From assembly GCF_002258315.1 (NCBI RefSeq), contig NZ_NOYD01000001.1, forward strand, positions 310,001 to 374,000: 64,000 bases of DNA, written 5' to 3'. The notes under the pieces are model-generated. The model was not told the origin of the DNA, did no database searches, and saw nothing but the letters and a program-made list of their open reading frames with translations. Below, piece after piece: positions 1 to 7,159 of the stretch (the stretch's first letter is position 1; the number at the start of each line of letters is the position of its first letter). Source of the stretch: Rhodococcus sp. 06-462-5 (GTDB lineage Bacteria > Actinomycetota > Actinomycetes > Mycobacteriales > Mycobacteriaceae). The translations under genes were made by a program, and so were the position numbers.

Positions 1-204
1 CGCGACCTGCGCGCGAACGCGGGAGCCGCTGATCGTCACGTCGGCCTTGGGCAGGTCACGCCCACCGAGTACGCGCAATCCCGGCTGAGGCTTGGCGACC
101 GCGTCGGTGCTGCGGGCGGCGAGGACGGCGAGTCGCTCGACGGCTTTGTGCTTGATCTCCAGCGAGCCGCGCTCACCGGGGTCTACAGCAGCTGCCTCAG
201 TCAC
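1..204 (-). CDS. Asp23/Gls24-operon protein, partial (3' end outside window)
   Basis: An open frame of 68 codons runs off the left edge. The proposed GTG start (complement of 202-204) overlaps the stop of the upstream small membrane gene by 8 nt, which points to translational coupling. The visible N-terminus begins VTEAAAVDPGERGSLEIKHK and continues with a basic, Ala/Val-rich segment, then a beta-type stretch (LPKADVTISGSRVRAQVA). This resembles the start of Asp23/Gls24-like proteins, which carry a short variable N-terminus before the conserved beta-alpha domain. It is the most distal gene seen in the minus-strand run starting at 1456, so an alkaline-shock or envelope-associated role is inferred from context. 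The family assignment is tentative because two thirds of the protein are missing. Confidence 0.6.
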   Translation of the reverse strand, partial: MTEAAAVDPGERGSLEIKHKAVERLAVLAARSTDAVAKPQPGLRVLGGRDLPKADVTISGSRVRAQVA

Positions 205-376
205 GACCGCGACCACGCATGATCGAGTTCAGGTCCAGTTCGCCGTCGATGTAGCGGCCGACGAAGAATCCGAGGCCGCCGAGAACGATGGCGATGAGGA
301 AGCCGGTGAAACCGCCGGCCGCTGCGGCGATGGCCAGCAGAAGTCCCACGAACAAACCGATGGTTGCAGTGGTCAT
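197..376 (-). CDS. Small membrane protein (DUF2273-like) of the Asp23 operon
   Basis: About 59 residues starting MTTATIGLFVGLLLAIAAAA. Two hydrophobic segments (roughly residues 3-20 and 24-42) are separated by a Gly-rich turn. A short cytoplasmic tail ends in basic residues (RGRGRD). This matches the small DUF2273/AmaP-like membrane proteins found next to Asp23 genes, which tether Asp23 to the membrane. I chose the ATG at 376 over an in-frame upstream start because a GGAG lies about 8 nt before it and the extension would precede the first membrane helix. The gene lies between the J-domain gene and the partial Asp23-like gene and overlaps the latter by 8 nt. Confidence 0.75.
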   Translation of the reverse strand: MTTATIGLFVGLLLAIAAAAGGFTGFLIAIVLGGLGFFVGRYIDGELDLNSIMRGRGRD

Positions 377-391
377 GGTGTTGATCTCCAC

Positions 392-676
392 TCAGAGTTC
401 GAAGTAGTTGCGTCTGGTGACGCGTTTGCGGATCCGAGCGATCCGCTTGGGCAGAGTGCGTAGCGGGGACGGAATCGGCGAGGCGCGGAATGCCGTCGGC
501 GCGCTCGCCGCGTTGGTCGGAGTCGAGGGAAGGACGGCGAAGCGTCGGTCGACCTCGGCGAGTTCGGCCATGTACCGAACCGGATCTCCGCCGAGATCCG
601 GGTGGTGTTCGCGCGCCACAGCGCGCCGAGCCGCCTTGTACGCGGCGGCTCGGTCGTGCGCTGCATGCTCGTTCAC
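392..676 (-). CDS. Short J-domain-like protein
   Basis: 94 residues from a GTG start just after the stop of the Asp23-like gene; a TTG 18 nt upstream is an alternative. The first 50 residues contain a basic helix (AAYKAARRAVAREH), the HPD tripeptide (HHPDLGGDP) and a following helix. That is the helix II-HPD-helix III core by which DnaJ proteins stimulate Hsp70 ATPase. Helix I is short or absent, and there is no Gly/Phe or zinc domain. The C-terminal half is Pro/Ser/Arg-rich and probably disordered, ending NYFEL. Its position among Asp23 genes suggests it recruits DnaK to envelope-stress proteins, which is an inference. Confidence 0.65.
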   Translation of the reverse strand: MNEHAAHDRAAAYKAARRAVAREHHPDLGGDPVRYMAELAEVDRRFAVLPSTPTNAASAPTAFRASPIPSPLRTLPKRIARIRKRVTRRNYFEL

Positions 677-680
677 CTGG

Positions 681-971
681 TCAGACTCGCACAATGTCCT
701 CGACGGTGACGTGCACGGGCCCGTCGACCATCGCTGCCACTGTGCGACGCACGGCGTCGGCGGTTTCGCGTACCGCGACCCCGAACTCGAGAGTCACGTG
801 AATCTCGGTGCCCTCGTCGCCGATTCGGATACCGGCGATGCGTCGTCCGGGAAGGTACGTAGCGGCCTCACCGAACATGCCGCCGTGCAGCCCGACGACA
901 CCGTCGATCGCCAGAACGGCGTCGGCGATGTCCTCGGACCTGTCGCGCTCCGTCATGTGCGGATCGGTCAC
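681..971 (-). CDS. Asp23-like short protein
   Basis: 96 residues whose ATG overlaps the stop of the larger Asp23 gene (ATGA). The sequence shows the hallmarks of a reduced Asp23 fold: AVLAIDGVVGLHGG, a glycine turn, a beta strand with GTEIHVTLEFGVAVRETADAV, then VTVEDIVRV. The larger neighbour carries the equivalent pattern (IAGIATREVQGVH, AVDIDIVADYGVSIADLA, VTEVNIVVHDI). It is therefore probably a paralogue from a local duplication. Operon structure points to an envelope-stress role. The actual biochemical activity is unknown. Confidence 0.65.
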   Translation of the reverse strand: MTDPHMTERDRSEDIADAVLAIDGVVGLHGGMFGEAATYLPGRRIAGIRIGDEGTEIHVTLEFGVAVRETADAVRRTVAAMVDGPVHVTVEDIVRV

Positions 972-1456
972 TGCACTCGGGTGGAGGGGGCCTCGGTGGT
1001 CTCCTCGTCGTCCGAGCCGTCGTCGAGGTAGATGTCGTGGACGACGATGTTGACCTCGGTGACCTCGAGGCCGGTCATGCGCTCGACGGCGTTGATGACG
1101 TTGCGACGAATGCCCGCTGCGAGGTCTGCAATGGAGACGCCGTAGTCGGCGACGATGTCGATGTCGACTGCGGCCTGACGCTCGCCGACCTCCACCGAGA
1201 CGCCCTGTGACTGGTTGACGCGGGCACCCGGGATGCGCTCGCGGAGAGCACCGATCGCGCGGCTCGCTCCGCCGCCGACGGCGTGCACGCCCTGAACTTC
1301 ACGGGTGGCGATGCCGGCGATCTTGGAGACGACGGTGTCGGCAATGGTGGTGCGGCCCTGCGAGCTGACGAGCACGGAGTCCGACTTCGTGGTGATGTCG
1401 GTCTTTCCCTCGCCTGCAGCGGATACGGTTGCCTTGGTGTCCGTCGTGGAGCTCAT
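968..1456 (-). CDS. Asp23/Gls24 family envelope stress response protein
   Basis: 162 residues. A low-complexity Ser/Thr/Lys N-terminus (about residues 1-30) is followed by the canonical Asp23 domain (about residues 35-140): GRTTIADTVVSKIAGIATRE, GVHAVGGG, VSVEVGERQAAVDIDIVADY, GVSIADLAAGIRRNV and LEVTEVNIVVHDIYLDD. The tail is acidic (DDGSDDEETTEAPS). Family members are abundant peripheral proteins, anchored by small membrane proteins and linked to cell-envelope homeostasis. It is the first gene of the minus-strand operon and lies divergent from the ECF sigma factor at 1628, suggesting sigma-dependent control. Family confidence is high; exact function in this organism is unknown. Confidence 0.88.
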   Translation of the reverse strand: MSSTTDTKATVSAAGEGKTDITTKSDSVLVSSQGRTTIADTVVSKIAGIATREVQGVHAVGGGASRAIGALRERIPGARVNQSQGVSVEVGERQAAVDIDIVADYGVSIADLAAGIRRNVINAVERMTGLEVTEVNIVVHDIYLDDGSDDEETTEAPSTRVQ

Positions 1457-1627
1457 GAATGCCTCTCTTCGTTGAGTGTCGTGCAGAGTGTGTGACAGGA
1501 GTTGGTCGTAGCTCGATGGTCGAAACGCACGTCCGGATAAAGTGACCTACGTCATAGATTACGTCCGCTGGTAAACCGGTATCGAAGACATGCGTGATCG
1601 ATGACCGCTACGTGAACTGGGGGCCCG
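1457..1627. promoter_or_regulatory. Divergent promoter region, Asp23 operon / ECF sigma gene
   Basis: The 171-bp spacer is more AT-rich than the flanks around 1535-1565. It contains TGAC-ctac-GTCA (1543-1554), an inverted repeat placed between the two start codons. It must hold both promoters. No -35/-10 hexamer is clear enough to name, so this is a regional call only. Confidence 0.4.
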
Positions 1628-2185
1628 ATGGAGTGGGTTGATGCATCGGACCGCGTACTCGTCGGCGCGGCCGCGCTCGGCGAGACGGATGCGTTCGAGG
1701 AGATCGTCCGGCGCTACGGTCCGGAGATGTTCCGGTACGCGCGAAACATGCTGTCCGATCAGGGCGCGGCCGAGGAGGTGGTGCAGGACGCGTTCGTCGC
1801 AGCGTGGAAGGGGCTGGACAACTTTCGAGGCGACTCGGCTCTGCGAACATGGTTGTTCTCGTTGGTGTCGCACAAAGTGATCGATCATCGACGACGTCGC
1901 AGCGTTCCTCCAGCAGAAGATTGGGTATTCGAGCGAAAGAGCACCGGGGCGGGCAGTGATCCCGAAGCGGATGTCGAGGCCGACAGTTTCATGGCCGAGC
2001 TCGGAGTCGCGTTGGCCGAACTGCCCTACCGCCAGCGGGCCTGCTGGCTGCTCCGCGAGGTCGAGGGCATGACTCACCCCGAGATCGGCGCGATCATGAC
2101 GTTGTCCGCAGGAGCGGTACGTGGTCAGTTGACCAGAGCACGAGCAACACTGAGCGAAAGGTTGGCAACATGGCGAACCCGGTAG
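1628..2185 (+). CDS. ECF-type RNA polymerase sigma factor
   Basis: 185 residues. Sigma region 2 spans about residues 20-90 (AFEEIVRRYGPEMFRYARNM, AEEVVQDAFVAAWKGL, FRGDSALRTWLFSLVSHKVI), including the FxxRTWL-type core-binding and -10 recognition helices. A charged linker (about 92-122) leads to region 4 at about 125-180 (LAELPYRQRACWLLREVEG, HPEIGAIMTLSAGAVRGQL), the -35-recognition HTH. Length and domain order are standard for an ECF sigma factor. The 3' end overlaps the next gene by 16 nt. No classical zinc-binding anti-sigma factor lies nearby, so its regulator may be the overlapping gene. Divergence from the Asp23 operon suggests that operon is a target. Confidence 0.9.
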   Translation: MEWVDASDRVLVGAAALGETDAFEEIVRRYGPEMFRYARNMLSDQGAAEEVVQDAFVAAWKGLDNFRGDSALRTWLFSLVSHKVIDHRRRRSVPPAEDWVFERKSTGAGSDPEADVEADSFMAELGVALAELPYRQRACWLLREVEGMTHPEIGAIMTLSAGAVRGQLTRARATLSERLATWRTR

Positions 2186-2643
2186 AGCCGGATTCGGTTC
2201 TCGCGCGTGCTGCCACCGAACTTCGGGACGCACCTCAGGAACCGAATTGGGTGGATATCAGCGCGTCCATCATCACGAAAGTACGCAACACCACCAGGCG
2301 TACGTGGCCCATCGACAGCGCATTCCCTGCCGGCAGCGCATCTTCCACGGACGGGGCCCGGCCGCAGGACACGCTGAGGATCAGCGACCACATCGTCAAG
2401 ACAACGCTCCGTCGTGCTCTGGCGGACGTTCACGGCGCACAGCCCACCGAGATCGACCTTCATCTCGACGACCACGCCTGCATCGGCCTGTTCATCGCGG
2501 TGATCGGGGTGTACGGCGACGACCTGCAGGCAGCGGGAGACGAGCTGGCGACCATCGCGATCGATGTCGTGTCGGATCTGCTGGGTACCGAACTCGATCG
2601 CGGCGTCGTCGACGTATGCGTCGACGACATCGAAGAGCGGTAG
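2170..2643 (+). CDS. Asp23-like protein co-translated with the ECF sigma factor
   Basis: 157 residues starting 16 nt inside the sigma gene, so the two are probably translationally coupled. The N-terminus (LARAATELRDAPQEPNWVDI, ASIITKVRNTTRRTWPIDSA) is followed by a domain at about residues 65-155 with LRISDHIVKTTLRRALADV, EIDLHLDDHACIGLFIAVIG and GVVDVCVDDIEER. That alternation of helix and beta strand resembles the Asp23-like proteins on the other strand. There is no HxxxCxxC zinc motif and no membrane helix, so it is not a typical ZAS anti-sigma factor. The position is where an anti-sigma gene usually sits, so sigma regulation is possible but unproven. Confidence 0.6.
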   Translation: MANPVEPDSVLARAATELRDAPQEPNWVDISASIITKVRNTTRRTWPIDSAFPAGSASSTDGARPQDTLRISDHIVKTTLRRALADVHGAQPTEIDLHLDDHACIGLFIAVIGVYGDDLQAAGDELATIAIDVVSDLLGTELDRGVVDVCVDDIEER

Positions 2644-2747
2644 GCGAGAGCGCGCCTGCGTAAATATTGCGTCATAGCCGCTGGTTGCGGTCGTAAGAAA
2701 GCGTAAGGAAACCGTCTGCGGGCGGTGGCGGGATTCAGGATCGAGCA
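2644..2747 (+). promoter_or_regulatory. Probable kdp operon promoter region
   Basis: The 104-bp leader before kdpF contains an AT-richer block (gcgtaaatattgcg, 2659-2672). Two close copies of CGTAAG follow (2690 and 2702 area), separated by about one helical turn, which could be a KdpE or other regulator site. This rests on position and simple repetition only. Confidence 0.35.
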
Positions 2748-2831
2748 ATGACCGAATTGCTCTGTCTCACGGTGGCCGCGTTCGTCGCGGTGTACCTGTT
2801 CGTCGCTCTCCTCGACCCGGAGAGGTTCTGA
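2748..2831 (+). CDS. kdpF: KdpF, small subunit of the K+-transporting ATPase
   Basis: A 27-residue frame, MTELLCLTVAAFVAVYLFVA followed by LLDPERF and TGA. It forms one hydrophobic helix, with the LxxPE(R/K)F ending that is characteristic of KdpF. It sits 7 nt before kdpA, exactly where kdpF lies in other kdp operons. KdpF is a single-pass peptide that packs against KdpA and stabilises the KdpFABC complex. The E. coli protein is 29 residues, so the length is normal. It is too short for most length filters and easily missed. Confidence 0.92.
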   Translation: MTELLCLTVAAFVAVYLFVALLDPERF

Positions 2832-2838
2832 CGCCGCC

Positions 2839-4503
2839 ATGAATCCTGCTCTTCTGGCCGGTCTTCAGATCGCTGTGGTCATCGTCGTCCTGGCTGCGGC
2901 GTACGTGCCGCTCGGTGACTACATGGCCCGGGTGTTCGACTCGTCGCACGACACTCGCGTCGAGCGCCTGCTCTATCGAGTGGCCCGGGTGAACCGGTCC
3001 TCGGAACAGACGTGGATCGGCTACTCCACCAGCCTGCTCGGATTCTCGCTCGCCGGCGTCGTGTTCCTGTTCGTACTCCAGCGGATCCAAGGCGTGTTGC
3101 CGCTGAACGGGGGCCTGTCGGGGGTCAGCCCGGCGATGGCCTTCAACACCGCGGCCTCGTTCGTCACCAACACCAACTGGCAGTCGTACGTCCCCGAGAC
3201 CACAATGTCGAATCTGACGCAGCCGCTGGGGCTCGCAGTGCAGAACTTCGTCTCTGCCGCAGTGGGTATCGCGGTCGCGATCGCCGTCATCCGCGGCTTC
3301 GTGCGGGTGTCCACAGGCGGTGAACTCGGGAACTTCTGGGTCGATCTCACCCGCGGGACGCTGCGCATTCTGCTGCCGCTCTCGCTGCTGGTGGCCGTGA
3401 TCATGCTGACTCAGGGCACCGTCATGTCGTTCTCGACCGGCTTCACCTCAACCGGACTGGACGGGCAGACGGTCACCAATGCGCTTGCGCCCGTTGCATC
3501 CCAGGAGGCGATCAAGGAGATCGGCACCAACGGCGGCGGCATCCTCGCAGCCAACTCCGCGCATCCGTTCGAGAACCCGACGCCGCTGACCAACATCGTG
3601 CAGATCATCTCGTTGCTGTTGATCCCGGTCGCACTCACCCGCACCTTCGGCACCATGATCGGCAACCGCAAGCAGGGTCTGACTCTGCTTGCAGTCATGG
3701 CGACGCTGTGGGCCACGCTGCTCACCGTCACGCTGTTCGCGGAGTCGGGTACTCGAGGCGTCGCGGCAACGGCTGCAGGCGCGATGATGGAAGGCAAGGA
3801 GGTCCGCTTCGGTATTCCGGCATCGGCCTTGTTCGCCGTCTCCACCACCGGAACATCGACCGGTGCAGTCAATTCCGCGCACGACAGCATGTCCGCTCTC
3901 GGCGGCGGAGCCGTGCTGCTGAACATGCTGTTCGGTGAGATCGCGCCCGGCGGTGTCGGCACCGGTCTGTACGGGTTGCTGGTGTTGGCCGTGATCGCCG
4001 TCTTCGTCGGTGGGCTCCTCGTCGGCCGGACCCCGGAATTCCTCGGCAAGAAATTGGGTCGACGCGCTATCACGATGGCAGCGTTGTCGGTACTGGTGAT
4101 GCCGATCCTCGTGCTCGTCGGCACATCCATCACCGTGATTCTCGAATCCACCACGAGTTATCAGGGCAACCCCGGCATCCACGGCTTCACCGAGGTGCTC
4201 TACGCCTATGCGTCGGCGTCCAACAACAACGGCAGCGCCTTCGGCGGACTGACGGTGACCAGCGACTGGTTCCAGATCTCTCTCGGCGTCGCCATGCTGC
4301 TCGGCCGCTTCCTGCCGATCGTCTTCGTACTGGCCCTGGCCGGATCGTTGGCGACGACCAAACGCAGCGCCCCCAACGCAGGCACCCTCCCAACCGACGG
4401 GCCGCTGTTCGGCACCTTGCTGATCGGTACTGCGATTCTCGTCGCCGCCCTCACCTTCTTCCCCGCACTTGCTCTCGGACCCATAGCAGAGGCCATGCAA
4501 TGA
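2839..4503 (+). CDS. kdpA: KdpA, potassium-binding channel-like subunit
   Basis: 554 residues and about ten membrane helices, the usual KdpA size. All four selectivity-filter regions are recognisable: [11 protein letters not shown] (around residue 110), [20 protein letters not shown] (around 230), [17 protein letters not shown] (around 335) and [12 protein letters not shown] (around 460). KdpA is the superfamily-of-K-transporters subunit that takes K+ from the outside and passes it through a tunnel to KdpB. The stop overlaps the kdpB start (ATGA at 4500-4503), so stoichiometric translation is likely. No missing residues noticed. Confidence 0.97.
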   Translation: MNPALLAGLQIAVVIVVLAAAYVPLGDYMARVFDSSHDTRVERLLYRVARVNRSSEQTWIGYSTSLLGFSLAGVVFLFVLQRIQGVLPLNGGLSGVSPAMAFNTAASFVTNTNWQSYVPETTMSNLTQPLGLAVQNFVSAAVGIAVAIAVIRGFVRVSTGGELGNFWVDLTRGTLRILLPLSLLVAVIMLTQGTVMSFSTGFTSTGLDGQTVTNALAPVASQEAIKEIGTNGGGILAANSAHPFENPTPLTNIVQIISLLLIPVALTRTFGTMIGNRKQGLTLLAVMATLWATLLTVTLFAESGTRGVAATAAGAMMEGKEVRFGIPASALFAVSTTGTSTGAVNSAHDSMSALGGGAVLLNMLFGEIAPGGVGTGLYGLLVLAVIAVFVGGLLVGRTPEFLGKKLGRRAITMAALSVLVMPILVLVGTSITVILESTTSYQGNPGIHGFTEVLYAYASASNNNGSAFGGLTVTSDWFQISLGVAMLLGRFLPIVFVLALAGSLATTKRSAPNAGTLPTDGPLFGTLLIGTAILVAALTFFPALALGPIAEAMQ

Positions 4504-6500
4504 ACCTGTCACTGAGAACGGCCGTACCCGGAGCGTTCCGCAAACTCGATCCACGACATCTGGCCCGCAACCCGGTGATGTTCGTCGTGTTCCTCGGCTC
4601 CATCGTCACAACCGTGCTCTCGATCGCTCAGCCGTCGGTGTTCGCGTGGTTCGTCACCGGGTGGCTGTGGTTCACCGTGCTCTTCGCCAACCTCGCCGAG
4701 TCCGTGGCCGAAGGTCGAGGGAAAGCGCAGGCAGCGAGCCTACGAAAGGTGAAGCAGGACTATGTTGCTCGACGACGAACAGCATCCGGGGTCGAGGAGG
4801 TCGCGGGTGCGGAACTGGCGGTCGGCGACGAGGTGATCGTCTCGGCGGGCGAGGTCATTCCCGGTGACGGCGACGTCATCGAGGGCATCGCCACCGTCGA
4901 CGAGTCCGCGATCACCGGTGAGTCCGCACCCGTGGTCCGCGAGTCCGGCGGCGATCGATCTGCCGTCACCGGCGGCACCATCGTGCTCTCCGATGAGATC
5001 GTCGTGAAAATCACTGCAGCGCAGGGTGAGACGTTCGTCGACCGGATGATCGCACTCGTCGAGGGCGCGGCTCGGCAGAAGACGCCGAACGAGATCGCCC
5101 TGAACATCCTGCTCGCCTCGCTGACGATCGTGTTCCTCTTCGCGGTGGTGGCCATCGGGCCGATGTCCGATTACGCAGGGCAGCAGCAGGATCCCATCCA
5201 GCTGATCGCGCTGTTGGTCTGCTTGATTCCGACGACCATCGGGGCACTGCTCTCGGCCATCGGCATCGCGGGAATGGACCGGTTGGTGCAACGCAACGTA
5301 CTGGCGATGTCCGGCCGCGCCGTCGAGGCGGCAGGCGACATCGACACGTTGCTCATGGACAAGACCGGAACCATCACCTTCGGTAATCGTCGTGCGACCG
5401 GACTGCACCCGGCGACGGGCATCGATGCCGTCGAGCTGGCGCGCGCTGCCCGGCTGTCCTCATTGGCCGACGGCACTCCCGAGGGACGCAGCATCGTCGA
5501 ACTGGTCGAGCGTGACTTCGAATCCGCAACGGCAGAGGGCGAATCCGAACGTGGCGAGTTCGTGGCCTTCACGGCGCAAACCCGGATGAGCGGGCTGGAT
5601 CTACCGGGCATGGAGATCCGCAAGGGTGCAGCAGATTCGGTCTACGGCTGGATTCGTGAGGGCGGCGGCACAGCGGACCTCGACGCCACCGTGCACGACA
5701 TCGCCCAGAACGGCGGGACCCCGTTGGTAGTGGCTGTACGCGAAACCGGTTCTGCTGCCCGTGCTCTCGGTGTCGTCGAACTCTCCGACGTGGTCAAGCC
5801 GGGCATCGCCGAGCGTTTCGCTCAACTGCGCGCCATGGGAATTCGGACGGTGATGGTGACCGGTGACAATCCACTCACCGCCAAGGCCATTGCCGCCGAG
5901 GCAGGGGTGGACGACTACCTGGCCGAGGCGACTCCGGAGGACAAGCTCACGCTCATTCGGCAGGAGCAGGAGGGCGGCAGGCTGGTCGCGATGACCGGCG
6001 ACGGTACCAACGACGCCCCGGCTCTGGCGCAGGCCGACGTCGGTGTCGCGATGAACACCGGCACCTCTGCCGCCAAGGAAGCCGGCAACATGGTCGACCT
6101 CGATTCGGATCCCACCAAACTGATCGAGATCGTCGAGATCGGTAAGCAGTTGCTCATCACCCGCGGCGCGCTGACGACGTTCTCGCTGGCCAACGATCTG
6201 GCGAAGTACTTCGCGATTCTGCCGGCGATGTTCTCCACCGTCTATCCGCAGCTCGGTGGACTGAACATCATGCATCTGGCCACGCCGGAATCGGCGATCC
6301 TGTCGGCGGTGATCTTCAATGCGCTGGTGATCGTCGCACTGATCCCGTTGGCGCTCAAAGGTGTTCGATACACCCCGGCATCGGCGGCAGCGCTGCTGCG
6401 GCGCAACCTGCTTCTCTACGGCGTCGGCGGCGTCATCAGCCCGTTCGTCGGGATCTGGCTCATCGATCTACTCGTTCGACACATTCCAGGGATAGGCTGA
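4500..6500 (+). CDS. kdpB: KdpB, P-type ATPase subunit
   Basis: 666 residues. The order is typical of KdpB: membrane helices (about 25-75), actuator domain with [10 protein letters not shown] (TGES around residue 141), further helices, then the phosphorylation motif [11 protein letters not shown] with the phospho-accepting Asp at residue 287. The nucleotide-binding domain follows, with KGAAD and GTPL, then the hinge motif [20 protein letters not shown] and C-terminal helices. The Ser of TGES is the residue phosphorylated for inhibition in E. coli KdpB and is retained. It hydrolyses ATP to drive K+ uptake. It overlaps kdpA by 4 nt and is 2 nt from kdpC. Confidence 0.97.
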   Translation: MNLSLRTAVPGAFRKLDPRHLARNPVMFVVFLGSIVTTVLSIAQPSVFAWFVTGWLWFTVLFANLAESVAEGRGKAQAASLRKVKQDYVARRRTASGVEEVAGAELAVGDEVIVSAGEVIPGDGDVIEGIATVDESAITGESAPVVRESGGDRSAVTGGTIVLSDEIVVKITAAQGETFVDRMIALVEGAARQKTPNEIALNILLASLTIVFLFAVVAIGPMSDYAGQQQDPIQLIALLVCLIPTTIGALLSAIGIAGMDRLVQRNVLAMSGRAVEAAGDIDTLLMDKTGTITFGNRRATGLHPATGIDAVELARAARLSSLADGTPEGRSIVELVERDFESATAEGESERGEFVAFTAQTRMSGLDLPGMEIRKGAADSVYGWIREGGGTADLDATVHDIAQNGGTPLVVAVRETGSAARALGVVELSDVVKPGIAERFAQLRAMGIRTVMVTGDNPLTAKAIAAEAGVDDYLAEATPEDKLTLIRQEQEGGRLVAMTGDGTNDAPALAQADVGVAMNTGTSAAKEAGNMVDLDSDPTKLIEIVEIGKQLLITRGALTTFSLANDLAKYFAILPAMFSTVYPQLGGLNIMHLATPESAILSAVIFNALVIVALIPLALKGVRYTPASAAALLRRNLLLYGVGGVISPFVGIWLIDLLVRHIPGIG

Positions 6501-6502
6501 CC

Positions 6503-7159
6503 ATGCGTTTCGTACAGGGATTTCTTCGACAGGTCGTGGCAGGCTTCGCAGTGCTGCTGGCGTTGACCGTCATTCTCGGCATCGGCTACCCGGCCGTGGT
6601 CTGGGGCGTCAGCCGCATCGGAACCGACTCCGCCGAAGGTTCGCCGCTGCGCGACGCCGAGGGCTGCGTCGTCGGAAGCTCGTTGATCGGCGTCGATCCG
6701 CAGGTCGCTCCGGGAGAACCGGATCCGTTCTTCCACACCCGTGTCACCGGCTCGGTGTCGGACGACGACGCGTTCGCCCCCGGGGATCCCGCGGCTGCGC
6801 TGCCGACCAACCAGGGACCGTCCAGCGAAATACTGGCCTCCTTCGTCGAGCAACGCCGCGCCGCCATCGCCGAGCGCGAGAACGTCGACCCGTCGGCGGT
6901 ACCGCCCGACGCCGTCACCGGTTCCGGTTCCGGTGTCGATCCCGATATCAGCCCCGCCTACGCGGCCATCCAGGTCGAGCGAGTGGCGCAGGTCAACGGG
7001 GCGTCGGTGAGCGATGTCGAGGCTCTGGTCGCCGAGTACACCCACGGACCGCAGTACGGTGTACTCGGTGCCGAAGCGGTGAACGTTCCGGAGTTGAACC
7101 TGGCACTACGGGACACATACCGGCCGGGTGAGGAGACAGGCTGTGGCGGACAGGGGTGA
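6503..7159 (+). CDS. kdpC: KdpC, periplasmic-side subunit of the K+ ATPase
   Basis: 218 residues. One N-terminal membrane helix (about 8-34, VVAGFAVLLALTVILGIGYP) precedes an extracytoplasmic domain. Family motifs are GSSLIGVDPQVAPGEPDPFFHTR, TNQGPSSEIL, VPPDAVTGSGSGVDPDISPAYA and YGVLGAEAVNVPELNLAL. The length is slightly above the usual 190-200 residues. KdpC stabilises and couples KdpA and KdpB. The 3' end overlaps the kdpD start region by 17 nt, so the ATPase and its sensor are translated from one mRNA. Confidence 0.95.
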   Translation: MRFVQGFLRQVVAGFAVLLALTVILGIGYPAVVWGVSRIGTDSAEGSPLRDAEGCVVGSSLIGVDPQVAPGEPDPFFHTRVTGSVSDDDAFAPGDPAAALPTNQGPSSEILASFVEQRRAAIAERENVDPSAVPPDAVTGSGSGVDPDISPAYAAIQVERVAQVNGASVSDVEALVAEYTHGPQYGVLGAEAVNVPELNLALRDTYRPGEETGCGGQG

